Positions 17,177 through 26,878 of a stretch of DNA of 64,000 nt are shown here, piece after piece. This DNA is from a bacterium (Candidatus Blackallbacteria) CG13_big_fil_rev_8_21_14_2_50_49_14 (GTDB lineage Bacteria; Cyanobacteriota; Sericytochromatia; UBA7694): the NCBI GenBank assembly GCA_002783405.1, contig PFGG01000065.1, forward strand, positions 124,001 through 188,000, written 5' to 3'. How positions within the stretch are numbered: the stretch's first letter is position 1; the number at the start of each line of letters is the position of its first letter. The notes under the pieces are model-generated. The model saw nothing but the letters and a program-made list of their open reading frames with translations. It did not search any database and was not told the origin of the DNA. Position numbers and translations under genes: made by a program.

Positions 17177-18013
17177 ATTCATCCTCCTGCCCATGCCACA
17201 GAGCTTCTCTGTGGCGCTTTTACCCTGGAAGGTTATTCCCGCAGTACCATTGAAACCTATCTGAAGGTCAATGAGCTGAATATCTGTTTTGATATCGGCA
17301 AATGTCCCATGCATCTGGTTTTTGTACCGCAAATTTTTATTTCTCATTTTCATGGCGATCACAGCCTGGGCATGACCTATTATATTGCCCACCGCAATTT
17401 GGCCAAGCTTGAAACAGGTAAAATTTATGTGCCTGCCGCAGCTTTGGAACCAGCCCAAGCCCTCATTCGTTCCCAAGCAGCCTTGGAACAGGCCCGCCGG
17501 GATTATGAACTGATCCCGGTTGAACCGGGCATGTTGATCGACTTCAAACGTCAGAATCAAATGAAGATATTTGCAACCGATCACCGCATTCCCTCGGTCG
17601 GTTTTGAAGTGATTGAAACCCGTTCCAAGCTCAAACCCGAATATATCGGCCTGAACCAACAGGAAATCGTCAAGCTCAAGCGCGAAGGCCATGAGATTGT
17701 CTATCCGATTCGCATGTCACGCATGGCCTATGTGGGCGACTCGACCATCAAGGTCTTTGAAATGCACCCCGAGATCATGGAAAGTGAAATTTTAATCACA
17801 GAATGTACCTTTTTAGCCGATGATCACTATGAAGAAGCGGCCAAGCGCAAGCATATTCATATCCGTGATTTGGTCAATTATTTACCGCAGATTCGCAGCC
17901 AGTTTATCGTCTTGATGCATTTTTCCATGCGCTATACCCGCCAGGAAATCAAATACTATATCAACCGCTATATTCCCGAACATGAGCGGGAGCGGATTTT
18001 GCTCCTGATTTAA
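17177..18013 (+). CDS. Metallo-beta-lactamase-fold protein (RNase Z-like), apparent ATT start
   Basis: Zinc hydrolase of the tRNase Z-like branch, with HFHGDH metal motif at residues 57-62, a later AYVGDST and MHFSMRY. Homologous N-terminal sequence (ELLCGAFTLEGYSRSTIETY, then LNICFDIGKCP) begins well upstream of the first ATG (17309), so that ATG cannot be the true start. The only near-cognate start that keeps this region is ATT at 17177, with AGGAG 8 nt before it. This gives 278 residues. The start lies 17 nt after the dppF stop. Substrate and role are unknown. Confidence 0.8.
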   Translation: MHPPAHATELLCGAFTLEGYSRSTIETYLKVNELNICFDIGKCPMHLVFVPQIFISHFHGDHSLGMTYYIAHRNLAKLETGKIYVPAAALEPAQALIRSQAALEQARRDYELIPVEPGMLIDFKRQNQMKIFATDHRIPSVGFEVIETRSKLKPEYIGLNQQEIVKLKREGHEIVYPIRMSRMAYVGDSTIKVFEMHPEIMESEILITECTFLADDHYEEAAKRKHIHIRDLVNYLPQIRSQFIVLMHFSMRYTRQEIKYYINRYIPEHERERILLLI

Positions 18014-18014
18014 A

Positions 18015-18050
18015 ACAAAAAAGCCCCTGTCAGAAACAGGGGCTTTTTTA
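18015..18050. terminator. Bidirectional intrinsic terminator
   Basis: AAAAAAGCCCCTG and CAGGGGCTTTTTT pair around TCAGAAA, between the convergent metallo-hydrolase and glgP genes. Confidence 0.9.
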
Positions 18051-18062
18051 AGGTGAGAAACT

Positions 18063-20522
18063 TCAGGTCACAGGTTTCACATCCCAGACCTTGCTGGCAT
18101 ATTCCAAAATCGTGCGATCTGAAGAAAAATAGCCCATGCGCGCAATATTCAAGATCGCCCGGCGGCTCCATTCATTTTTGTCGCGGTAGAGCTGGGCCAC
18201 GGTTTCCTGGGCTTGGGCATAGGCTTCAAAATCTGCCAAAACCATGAAATAATCCCCCCGCTCCAAAAGCGCACCGAGAATCGGTTCAAAGAGTGCGGGA
18301 TCCTCAGGGCTGAAGACCCCCTCACGCAACTGATTCAAAGCCAGTTCCAATTCAGGATTTGCTTTGACATAGAGCTCAGGCTGATACCCTGAAATACGCA
18401 AATCACGAACTTCATCCACGCTCAAACCAAAAATAAACATATTTTCGCGGCCAATAAAGTCCATCATTTCAATCGTGGCGCCATCGAGAGTTCCGATCGT
18501 CAGCGCGCCATTGAGCGCGAATTTCATATTGCCTGTGCCTGAGGCTTCAAAGCCCGCCGTCGAAATCTGTTCAGACAGGTCTGAGGCCGGAAAAAGATGT
18601 TCGGCCAGGGAAACATTGTAATTGGGAATAAAAAAGCACTGCAGTTTACCCTGCATATCGGGGTCATGGTTGATCTTCTCGCCAATGCTGTTGATCAATT
18701 TAATATGCAGTTTGGCCATGGCATAACCTGGAGCCGCTTTGCCTGCAAAAATCAGGGTGCGCGGGTGAATACAGGCCTCAGGATCGGCTTTGATTCGGTT
18801 ATAGAGCACAATCGTATGCAAAGCCGCGAGTAATTGGCGCTTGTACTCATGAATTCGCTTGATCTGCACATCAAAAATCGCATGGGGGTTGAGCTCAAAG
18901 CCATGACGGTTTTTCAAATAGGCGGCCAAAGTGGCTTTATTTTTTTGTTTAATATCCCAGATTTCTTTTTGAAAACCCGCATCATCGGCATATTTTTCAA
19001 GCTGCTTGATCTCATCCAATTGCTTGACCCAGCCAAGACCGACTTTATCGGTAATCAAATCTGAAAGCAAAGGATTGGATTGTTTGATCCAACGCCGGGG
19101 AGTCACCCCATTGGTGACGTTGATAAACTTCTCAGGCCAAAGCTCTGCAAAATCGCGAAAAATGGTCTTGGTCATGAGATCACTGTGCACCGCAGAAACC
19201 CCATTCACACGGTGGGCAGCCACCACGCCCAAATGGCCCATCTGCACCATCGGGGCTTCGCCCTGGGTAATGATCGAAAGATGTTGTTTTGAGCTCAAAT
19301 CATCACCACTGCTGAGGGTGATTTGGCTGAGAAACCGGCGGTTGATTTCATAGAGCAATTCCAAATGGCGGGGCAAAAGCAGGCGCATCAATGAAACCGG
19401 CCATTTTTCAAGTGCTTCGGGCAAAAGGGTGTGGTTGGTATACGAGATCGTTCGCGTGGTGATCTCCCAGGCCAAATCCCAGGGCAAACGCTCAATATCA
19501 ATCAAAATCCGCATCAACTCAACAATCGCCAAGTTGGGATGGGTATCATTGCACTGAATTGCCACCGCATCCGGGAACTTACGCAGATCGGTATGCATTT
19601 TCTTGAAGCGTCTGAAAATATCCTGAAGGGCAGCGGCCACCATAAAATATTCCTGCTTTAAGCGCAGTTCCTGGCCCACAAATTCCTTGTCATTGGGATA
19701 GAGCACACGGGAGATATTTTCATTCAGGGTTTTATCGCGCATGGCATTGATATATTCGCCCTGATTAAAATGCGTCAAATCCAAAGAATTGATCGCTTCA
19801 GCTTTCCAAAGCCTCAGGGTAATCGCCTTGTCATTGCGGTAGCCAGGAATCGGCGTATCATAGGCCACTGCCAAGACCTTTTCAGTGTTTTCCCATTTCA
19901 CAAACACTTCGCCTTCGCTGTCTTCGTGAAAGGACGTATTGCCATAAAAATTGATCTTGAATTGCACTTCAGGGCGCACAATGTCCCAGGGATTGCCATA
20001 GCGCAGCCACTGGTCAGGCGACTCAATTTGATAGCCATTGTGAATTTTTTGGAAAAACATACCATAGTCAAAGCGGATGCCATAGCCCATGCCCGCAATG
20101 CCCTGGGTGGCCATTGAGTCCAGAAAACAGGCTGCCAAACGCCCCAAACCGCCATTGCCCAGACCCGCATCCCATTCCGCACTGCGAATTTGATCAAAAT
20201 CGAGCCCCAAATGCTTGAGCGCCTGCCGGGTTTCATTCTGAATGCCCAGGTTGATCAGGCAATTATCCAGCAGGCGACCCACCAGATACTCCATGGAGAG
20301 GTAATAAACCTGCTTTGATTTTTTTTGGTAAAAATTATCCTGGGTATCCAACCAGCGGTCATGTACCCGATCGAGCACGGCCAAAACCAGACTCTGGTAA
20401 TTGTCCCACTGAGTTGAGGAATATTTGTCTTCAGCCAGGGTATAGCGCAAATGTTCGCGAATATCCGTCTCGATCGACTGAATTTCCATTCCGGTGCGGG
20501 GGTTGGGTAAACGGTGTGGCAT
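18063..20522 (-). CDS. glgP: Glycogen phosphorylase
   Basis: Releases glucose-1-phosphate from glycogen or maltodextrin in the cytoplasm. It has 819 residues, usual for bacterial GlgP. The PLP-binding segment EASGTGNMKFALNG (near residue 660) contains the cofactor Lys. GLGNGGLGRLAACFLDS (near 120-136) and RIHEYKRQLL are conserved family blocks. The downstream-facing start, MPHRLPNPRTG, is slightly longer than many homologues. It lies 98 nt after mnmG on the same strand with no terminator seen between them. Confidence 0.95.
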   Translation of the reverse strand: MPHRLPNPRTGMEIQSIETDIREHLRYTLAEDKYSSTQWDNYQSLVLAVLDRVHDRWLDTQDNFYQKKSKQVYYLSMEYLVGRLLDNCLINLGIQNETRQALKHLGLDFDQIRSAEWDAGLGNGGLGRLAACFLDSMATQGIAGMGYGIRFDYGMFFQKIHNGYQIESPDQWLRYGNPWDIVRPEVQFKINFYGNTSFHEDSEGEVFVKWENTEKVLAVAYDTPIPGYRNDKAITLRLWKAEAINSLDLTHFNQGEYINAMRDKTLNENISRVLYPNDKEFVGQELRLKQEYFMVAAALQDIFRRFKKMHTDLRKFPDAVAIQCNDTHPNLAIVELMRILIDIERLPWDLAWEITTRTISYTNHTLLPEALEKWPVSLMRLLLPRHLELLYEINRRFLSQITLSSGDDLSSKQHLSIITQGEAPMVQMGHLGVVAAHRVNGVSAVHSDLMTKTIFRDFAELWPEKFINVTNGVTPRRWIKQSNPLLSDLITDKVGLGWVKQLDEIKQLEKYADDAGFQKEIWDIKQKNKATLAAYLKNRHGFELNPHAIFDVQIKRIHEYKRQLLAALHTIVLYNRIKADPEACIHPRTLIFAGKAAPGYAMAKLHIKLINSIGEKINHDPDMQGKLQCFFIPNYNVSLAEHLFPASDLSEQISTAGFEASGTGNMKFALNGALTIGTLDGATIEMMDFIGRENMFIFGLSVDEVRDLRISGYQPELYVKANPELELALNQLREGVFSPEDPALFEPILGALLERGDYFMVLADFEAYAQAQETVAQLYRDKNEWSRRAILNIARMGYFSSDRTILEYASKVWDVKPVT

Positions 20523-20620
20523 GGGCAGGTCCTTTTCTATCCGTTCTGTTTAGACTTAGACAGTTTAGCAAAACGGGAAGCCCAACGCATCCTTACCTCT
20601 CAAGCCAAAGGCTTTATAAT

Positions 20621-22516
20621 CTAAACCACGCCCGCCACGGTTTTCCGCTTGGCCGCTTCAAGCGCTACCAGCAAAACCGAGATATCTGCCGGGGTCACAC
20701 CGCCCACCTGGGCAGCCTGGCCGAGGGAGGCAGGTTTTAATTTACTCAGTTTATCCTGGGCCTCACGCGAAAGCGCTTTGACCGCGTAATAATCAAAGGC
20801 AAGTGGAATCTCAAGGTTTTCAAGCCGCTGGGAACGCTCAACCTGAACCTGCTGGCGCTTGATATAGCCTGCATATTTGACCTGAATTTCAACCTGTTCG
20901 GCACACTCAGGATCGAGCAAACCTGTTTCAGGCGGGAAATGGCGTTCTAAAAGCGCATAGGGCATATCCGGACGGCGCAGCAATTCAACCAAGGTCATGC
21001 TGCCGGCCGGAAGATCGAGGTGTTCAATCACTGAATTCAATTCATGGGCCTTCACGCGGGTCTGTTTCAAACGCTCAAGTTCACGGGCAATCGTTTCACG
21101 CTTTTCTTGCAGGCGCTGCCAACGATCTTCGCCCGCCAAGCCAATCCGATAGCCCAGTTCCGTCAAACGCAGATCCGCATTGTCGTGACGCAGCATCAAA
21201 CGGTGCTCTGAACGCGAAGTGAGCATGCGATAGGGGTCTGAGATTTCTTTGGTGACCAAATCATCAATCAGGGTGCCGATATACGATTCAGAGCGTTTGA
21301 AAATAATATAATCCTGCCCCTGGGCCTTGCGGGCGGCATTGATCCCCGCCACAATCCCCTGGGCAGCCGCTTCTTCATACCCACTGGTGCCATTGATCTG
21401 GCCTGCGGTAAACAGCCCAGGAACCGCCTGCAGCTCCAGCCAGGGATGCAGTTGCGTAGCGGGAATGGCATCGTATTCTACGGCATAGGCTGGGCGAATG
21501 ATTTCAACCTTTTCAAGCCCTTTCATGGTGCGCAACATGGCCAACTGAACGGGCTCGGGCAAACAGGTCGACATGCCCTGAACATAAATCTCAGTGCTGT
21601 CTGCGCCTTCTGGCTCCAAAAAGACAGGGTGCTGTTCACGATCGGCAAAACGCACGACCTTGTCTTCAATCGAAGGACAATAGCGCGGGCCCACCCCATC
21701 AATCATGCCGCTGTACATGGGTGAAAGCTGAATATTATCGGTAATCACCCGGTGGGTTTCCAGATTGGTCGCGGTGATCCAGCAGACATGCTGGGGCAAG
21801 GCCGTTTCTGGCGGTTGAAACGAGAAAAAACGGATCGGTTCTTCGCCCGGCTGTTCTTCAAGAATCGAAAAATTGATGCTGCGGCGGTCAATCCGGGGCG
21901 AGGTGCCCGTTTTTAAACGGTGGGTACGCACTCCCAATTCACGCAGATTGAGTGAGAGCTGTTCAGCCGAAAACTCACCGGAACGACCCGCTGAAAAAGC
22001 GGTCTGGCCCACAAATATTTTACCCTGCAAAAACGTGCCGGTCGTTAAGACCAAGGCTTCTGTGCGGTATTCCATGCCAAAATGGGTGCGCAGACCTGCG
22101 ATCTTTCCATTTTCGAGGATCACCTGATCCACCATGGCCTGTTTGATTTTGAGATTGGGTTCAGTTTCAAGTACCTGGCGCATGATGCGGCTGTAGAGTT
22201 TTTTATCGCTCTGGGCGCGTAAGGCCTGCACAGCAGGCCCTTTGGAACGGTTCAGGGTACGAATCTGCAAATAGCTGCGATCGGTGACCTTGGCCATCTG
22301 ACCACCCAAGGCATCCACTTCTCTGACCAGAGTTCCCTTGGCCAAGCCGCCCACGGCAGGATTGCAGGGCATCCAGGCCATCGTATCGAGATTGATAGTC
22401 AACAGGAGCGTTTTACAGCCCATACGTGCTGCTGCCAAAGCTGCTTCACAGCCAGCATGGCCTGCGCCCACCACAATCACGTCAAAGCTATTTTCGTCCT
22501 GGTTCAGTATCAACAT
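20621..22516 (-). CDS. mnmG: tRNA U34 carboxymethylaminomethyl synthesis protein MnmG (GidA)
   Basis: With MnmE, it modifies wobble uridine-34 of several tRNAs using FAD, NADH and methylene-THF. It has 631 residues, the usual length. FAD motif GAGHAG (17-22), then MPCNPAVGGLAKGTLVREVD and the redox-active-Cys region. A C-terminal helical domain that contacts MnmE ends in RKTVAGVV. No mnmE or rsmG is next to it, unlike in many genomes. Confidence 0.96.
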   Translation of the reverse strand: MLILNQDENSFDVIVVGAGHAGCEAALAAARMGCKTLLLTINLDTMAWMPCNPAVGGLAKGTLVREVDALGGQMAKVTDRSYLQIRTLNRSKGPAVQALRAQSDKKLYSRIMRQVLETEPNLKIKQAMVDQVILENGKIAGLRTHFGMEYRTEALVLTTGTFLQGKIFVGQTAFSAGRSGEFSAEQLSLNLRELGVRTHRLKTGTSPRIDRRSINFSILEEQPGEEPIRFFSFQPPETALPQHVCWITATNLETHRVITDNIQLSPMYSGMIDGVGPRYCPSIEDKVVRFADREQHPVFLEPEGADSTEIYVQGMSTCLPEPVQLAMLRTMKGLEKVEIIRPAYAVEYDAIPATQLHPWLELQAVPGLFTAGQINGTSGYEEAAAQGIVAGINAARKAQGQDYIIFKRSESYIGTLIDDLVTKEISDPYRMLTSRSEHRLMLRHDNADLRLTELGYRIGLAGEDRWQRLQEKRETIARELERLKQTRVKAHELNSVIEHLDLPAGSMTLVELLRRPDMPYALLERHFPPETGLLDPECAEQVEIQVKYAGYIKRQQVQVERSQRLENLEIPLAFDYYAVKALSREAQDKLSKLKPASLGQAAQVGGVTPADISVLLVALEAAKRKTVAGVV

Positions 22517-22681
22517 GGCAGCTTCCTTTTAATTTGCAGGGTCAGACTTAAATTCAGACATTTTATTCTGTTTTATCGAATATTTTAGCACAGCCACCGC
22601 AACGCCATGAACCACAATGCGCCAGATCTCCTGTTCAGAAATCCGGCGCAGGCCTATCCATCAAAAGGCTTGTCAAAGGCT

Positions 22682-24613
22682 TCAGTGAGCCACCTGAGTG
22701 CGGGTTGCTTGAATTTTCGCTTGGGCTTCATTGAGGAGAGTCTCTTGTACATTGCCGATTTGGCCGTCCAAAACAGACTTGTCTCCCCGATAGACACGGT
22801 TCAGCTCATCCACTCGGGCCTGGGTTTTATCCCGCGCCACAGTCAGCGGTGCTTTCGCTCCCACGGTGGCCTCTTGATGCTCAAGTGCCTTTTGATGGGC
22901 CGCAAAATAGGGCTTGACCTCGGCCTGGGTATCAGAGCGCGGATGGGCAAGCAAATCGCTTAAGTCCTGCTCCAGACCTGCAACCTGGCTTTCAGACTGG
23001 CTGTAACGCCCTCTTGCAGCCTCTTCATTGCTCAGCGCCGAATTCAGCGAGCGGTTGGCGCCACTGATTTCATTCTGGTAGCGCGACTGTAAATTTCGAG
23101 CGCTTTGCTGATGATTGGCAATCGAGCGCACATTGCTGTCCTTGCGATCTTTGTATTGGCTCAGCGCCACGCGGTCAATCGGATCCAAATTATAAAAAAG
23201 CAGGCTGATCTGATCAATATCCTGGGTAAATGCCAAACGTAAATTAACCGATTCTAAACTGGATTCCCGATCTTTCAATTCGCGAACCTCACGCCCGGCA
23301 CGCGAGACTTGCCTTTCCAATTGATCAATCCGATTCAAATCCCGGTATTTATTGGCGTCGGCAAAGGGGTCTGCTCCATAGGGAGAACCATTCCCTGGCT
23401 TAAAGGGATCGGTACCATAGGGGCTGCCATCGCCCGAGGAAGGAGGCGCACTGGGTTTATTCGGTTTCGCGCGTTCAAAATCGAGATCCGTCGAAGCCCG
23501 CTGATAATCTCTTTCTGCCTGGCGGCGATCTGAACTGACCTGCGAGAGCGTTAAAGCGGTATAGGTCTGAATTTGGGCATACAGGCCCCGGTTTTCAGAC
23601 TCCAGTTGGCGGGCTTGCTGCAAATGGCCTTCTGCTTCGCCGGGCAAGCGTTCCAAGGCATTCACATTCGCCTGGGCCTGGCTTCTGGATTGAGAGGCCC
23701 GCTCCAGCTGAGAACGCATCTCACTGCGATGATCTTTGGCATCTGCCAGGGTAGCCTCCAACTCAAAGACATGCGGGAAACGGGCTTCACGCAAATCATG
23801 CGCCGTTTGGTTTACCCGCTTTGTTTCACGACGATCAGCGGTTTGCCAGGCATCCAGGGCACTGTCGCGCTCACGGGTGGGTGTTTTTAAATCAGCGACC
23901 CATGTATCGGTACGGGTTTTTAACTGTCCACGCAATTCCCCCACCCGCTGGGTTTCCTGTCCTGCCAGACCTGAGAGATTGCCAATCAGATCTTCCATTT
24001 TCGTTTTGACCGCTCCGGTTTTCAGCAGTGAAATCTGCTGTGCAGCGGGGGCAGTCTGGCGATAATCGGCCTTCAAACGGTCAAGCACCTGAACCGCAAG
24101 GAATTGATCTACGTGCTTTTCCTGGCCTGCATCTTTTGCAATCACATAAGCGGCATCGACGCGTGACTGGGTCGGTTGCTTGAGATAGGAATCTGCGGCC
24201 TGAAGTTTGACATTGGCAGTGGTTTGATCGACATCATCGCCTAAAAAGGTGCTCTGATTTTTTTCATCCACCAAAAAAGCCCCCCGGCCTGAAAAAGCCT
24301 GGGCAATATTATTGTCTATCGCCAGCGGTGTTTTGCCATGATCCTGCTTGATATTGGGATCGCGATCCAGCTCTGAAATTAAGATCTGTTTGTTTTCTTT
24401 CCAAAAGCCATCTTCAATCGTCAGGGCATGCACATTGGCCTTGCCATCAGCATCGACGATGACCAGTTCTGCGCCCTCATGCTGTTTGGCTTTTTCAAGC
24501 GCCTGTTCAAGGCTTAAGCCAGAAGCCAAGGGCGTTTTATTCGCTTTTACGGGATTGTTCGGATCCCAAAACCCCTTGTCATGAGAACCAATATTGAGAC
24601 CACCCTCTGCCAT
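22682..24613 (-). CDS. Large coiled-coil protein of unknown function
   Basis: Protein of 643 residues without signal peptide or membrane segment. Residues 1-140 look globular (GGLNIGSHDKGFWDPNNPVK, TPLAIDNNIAQAF). Residues 150-640 are mostly heptad-rich helix with many Gln, Arg, Glu and Ala. A Gly/Ser/Pro hinge near residue 400 holds two near-copies of GSPY-G-x-DPF (GDGSPYGTDPFKP and GNGSPYGADPFAD). Start is ATG after AAAGGAG at 7 nt. I do not recognise the family. A cytoskeletal, scaffold or secreted-effector role are all possible. Confidence 0.7.
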   Translation of the reverse strand: MAEGGLNIGSHDKGFWDPNNPVKANKTPLASGLSLEQALEKAKQHEGAELVIVDADGKANVHALTIEDGFWKENKQILISELDRDPNIKQDHGKTPLAIDNNIAQAFSGRGAFLVDEKNQSTFLGDDVDQTTANVKLQAADSYLKQPTQSRVDAAYVIAKDAGQEKHVDQFLAVQVLDRLKADYRQTAPAAQQISLLKTGAVKTKMEDLIGNLSGLAGQETQRVGELRGQLKTRTDTWVADLKTPTRERDSALDAWQTADRRETKRVNQTAHDLREARFPHVFELEATLADAKDHRSEMRSQLERASQSRSQAQANVNALERLPGEAEGHLQQARQLESENRGLYAQIQTYTALTLSQVSSDRRQAERDYQRASTDLDFERAKPNKPSAPPSSGDGSPYGTDPFKPGNGSPYGADPFADANKYRDLNRIDQLERQVSRAGREVRELKDRESSLESVNLRLAFTQDIDQISLLFYNLDPIDRVALSQYKDRKDSNVRSIANHQQSARNLQSRYQNEISGANRSLNSALSNEEAARGRYSQSESQVAGLEQDLSDLLAHPRSDTQAEVKPYFAAHQKALEHQEATVGAKAPLTVARDKTQARVDELNRVYRGDKSVLDGQIGNVQETLLNEAQAKIQATRTQVAH

Positions 24614-25017
24614 GGAAAAACTCCTTTGTACAAACTAAACCCACCTTCAGTTTGAAGTATCGAAGAATTCGAAAACCTCTGAATATAGGTAATTCTTTAT
24701 TTCTAGGGTATTATCCCGAAAACAGCCAGAAATCTTGCCTAAAATTTAGCACAGTACCTCTGTTCATTTCAGAATATTTGCGATAGAAATCTTTTCAAGC
24801 AAGTACTTTCAAGAATCCCAGCCAACAGAATTTAAGCTTTAAAACAGTGTCTGCTGGCAAAATCTTTGTTCCCGTCTCAGCACAGCTGACCCTACCCGCA
24901 CTTGAAAAGCTGTGTTAAAATGAGCGCAATTACTTGTCTTTTGCTGATTCCAGCGGGAATCTTGCTCAAGCAACGACCCCCCAGCCGTCTTAGATCAAAA
25001 AACCAGGATTGAATTTT
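24614..25017. other. 404-bp divergent intergenic region
   Basis: AT-rich spacer between the coiled-coil gene (minus) and the small acidic-tailed gene (plus). Apart from the Shine-Dalgarno site of the minus gene (AAAGGAG next to 24620) I see no RNA gene, repeat or terminator. TAAAAT near 24917 could be a -10 for the plus gene, but no good -35 accompanies it. Confidence 0.5.
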
Positions 25018-25359
25018 ATGGATGCAGAAGATTTCAAAACACTCGGTGAATGCGAATTTGGCACGATCTGGGAAGTACAGAGCGAAAATAAAGTGGTCGT
25101 CAATGCCTACCAGGCCGCACTCTATTTTTCCCGCGAAGATTTTATGCACTTCGCCAAAATGGTAGAAGAATCTGTGGTCGCATTAACAGGTCGTGGCTTT
25201 CAAGCCTCCTCAGCCCCACCGCCTGCGGCCCCTGCCGCTGCGCCTGCAGCCAAAAAAGAGGCCCAGAGCGAAGTGGCCCAGATTACAGATTTTCGGGCTT
25301 TTCGCAAAAGCAAAGGCAGCTCAGCCAAAGACGAAGAGGATGATGATTTCACAAGCTAA
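25018..25359 (+). CDS. Small conserved-looking protein with acidic C-terminal tail
   Basis: Protein of 113 residues. A compact N-terminal domain (GECEFGTIWEVQSENKVVVN, SREDFMHFAKMV) is followed by an Ala/Pro linker and a charged end KDEEDDDFTS. The short hydrophobic-acidic tail is like that of Ssb, encoded 241 nt downstream, which suggests but does not prove a shared partner. ATG 25018 is preferred to the upstream TTG (25009) because AGG lies 10 nt before it. No family recognised. Confidence 0.7.
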   Translation: MDAEDFKTLGECEFGTIWEVQSENKVVVNAYQAALYFSREDFMHFAKMVEESVVALTGRGFQASSAPPPAAPAAAPAAKKEAQSEVAQITDFRAFRKSKGSSAKDEEDDDFTS

Positions 25360-25391
25360 AAACTTGTCTCATTTGGCTTGAGGAAAGCCTC

Positions 25392-25420
25392 TTGACCTGT
25401 ATTTGTGCGTATGTTATTCT
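25392..25420 (+). promoter_or_regulatory. Sigma-70-type promoter for ssb
   Basis: TTGACC, 17 nt spacer, TATTCT. It gives a leader of about 175 nt before the ssb ATG at 25601. Confidence 0.6.
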
Positions 25421-25453
25421 GTATGTAAATGCTGAAGGTTCAGGCTCAAAGAG

Positions 25454-25486
25454 TTGAAAATGGGCTTGAAAATGAGGGCTTGAAAA
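25454..25486 (+). repeat. Three iterated TTGAAAA units in the ssb leader
   Basis: TTGAAAA at 25454, 25466 and 25480 (12- and 14-bp steps). The last two are part of a longer GGGCTTGAAAA repeat. They lie downstream of the predicted ssb promoter; possible protein-binding site, no known regulator. Confidence 0.4.
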
Positions 25487-25600
25487 AGTCAACTTTTAAC
25501 TGAGAGAAACTTTCTATTGCCCTCACAGACCCTTGTCCTGAATGCATTTTACTTGTTTTTTTACGTAATTTTGAATGCTCTTAAAAGGAGAATATACTGA

Positions 25601-26083
25601 ATGGCCGCTAATAATCAAATTGTCGTGATTGGACGCGCAGGAAACAATGTTTCCGACGATATGCGTCATACCCAAAGTGGAACCGCCATCGCAGAAGTGC
25701 GTTTGGCTGTCAACCGCACCACCAAAGACGCTTCAGGCAATCCCATCACCGACTGGATCAGCTGTAAATTCTGGGACAAACAGGCCGAACGCCTGGGTGA
25801 GTTTGTCAAAAAAGGGGATTTGATCAGCGTGACCGGCGCGTTACGTGTCGACAACTGGGAAAGCCCCCAAGGTGAAAAACGTCAAAAATACTATGTTCAT
25901 GGTGAAAACTTCCAAATGCTCGAATCCCGCCGGGCCCGTGAAGAGCGCACCGGTGATTTTGGCGGAGGGGCACCCGCTCCTCGGCGTGAAGCTGCTCCAG
26001 CGCGCGCAGCAGCCCCCTCCTCATCTCATAATGATTTTGGCGGAGATGAATTTGTAGACGATGATGAACTGCCGCCTTTTTGA
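25601..26083 (+). CDS. ssb: Single-stranded DNA-binding protein
   Basis: Binds and protects single-stranded DNA during replication, recombination and repair. It has 160 residues: an OB-fold domain (about 1-110, with NQIVVIGRAGNNVSDDMR and WISCKFWDKQAERL), a Gly/Ala/Pro linker, and the acidic tip DDDELPPF that recruits partner proteins. AAGGAG lies before the ATG at normal spacing. The HAD gene follows after 13 nt. Confidence 0.95.
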   Translation: MAANNQIVVIGRAGNNVSDDMRHTQSGTAIAEVRLAVNRTTKDASGNPITDWISCKFWDKQAERLGEFVKKGDLISVTGALRVDNWESPQGEKRQKYYVHGENFQMLESRRAREERTGDFGGGAPAPRREAAPARAAAPSSSHNDFGGDEFVDDDELPPF

Positions 26084-26096
26084 GTTCTGAGCCAGC

Positions 26097-26792
26097 ATGT
26101 CGCTACGCGCCCTGATCTTCGATCTGGATGATACCCTGATCGACACCCATGGCCAACTGGTCTATCAAGCCCATTGGCAAGCCTGTTTGGCCATGCATGC
26201 GGCGGGTTTGCAGATTTCCCCTGCGGAACTGATGCAAACCCGCCAAAATCTTCTGCTTCAGCACCCCCGAGCTGAAATCAATGCACTTTTGGCTGCCCAC
26301 TATCAATGCCAGTCTCAGGCCGTGATTCAAGCCGGCTTTGAAACCTATTTCAATCCCCATTTGACAGAATTGGACCTTTTTCCGGGTACACGCGCTTTGC
26401 TTGAAAACTGGGCTCAAAACTACGCCCTCTTTCTCGTCACTTCAGGCTATGAAAAAACCCAAAAGCGCAAAGTCGAACTCTTAAAAATTGCTCCCTTCTT
26501 TCAGGGAATTCATTTCGTAGATATCAAAGACAAAAACGGAAAGTACAAGGCTTTTTACGAACTTCAAACAAGCCTTGGCGGTGAAAACCACGAATTTGCC
26601 GTGATCGGAGATCGCATCAACAATGAAATTGTCGCCGGTAACCAATTGGGCATGACCACTGTCTGGATTCGACACGGCGAATGCGCCCATATTTTGCCGC
26701 AAAACAAGCTTGAAGAACCTGACTTTACGCTCAATCATGTCAGAGAATTGCCTGAGATCTTAGCCCAGCCCCTTTCAAAACAAAGCCATTGA
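26097..26792 (+). CDS. HAD-superfamily hydrolase
   Basis: Protein of 231 residues with all four HAD motifs: FDLDDTLIDT (nucleophile Asp9 and Asp11), FLVTSGYEK (Ser/Thr motif), Lys in the RKVELLKI segment, and VIGDRINNEIVAGNQLGM (acidic motif). The alpha-helical cap lies between motifs I and II. It is probably a phosphatase for a small phosphorylated metabolite; the substrate cannot be read. It follows ssb closely and is probably co-transcribed. Confidence 0.85.
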   Translation: MSLRALIFDLDDTLIDTHGQLVYQAHWQACLAMHAAGLQISPAELMQTRQNLLLQHPRAEINALLAAHYQCQSQAVIQAGFETYFNPHLTELDLFPGTRALLENWAQNYALFLVTSGYEKTQKRKVELLKIAPFFQGIHFVDIKDKNGKYKAFYELQTSLGGENHEFAVIGDRINNEIVAGNQLGMTTVWIRHGECAHILPQNKLEEPDFTLNHVRELPEILAQPLSKQSH

Positions 26793-26878
26793 ATTTTATT
26801 TTTCAACAGAATTCTTTTTTTTTCTTTGACTTTATCCCCAGATTAAACTTTCTTGAGACCAGACAACTGCTTGGCGGT

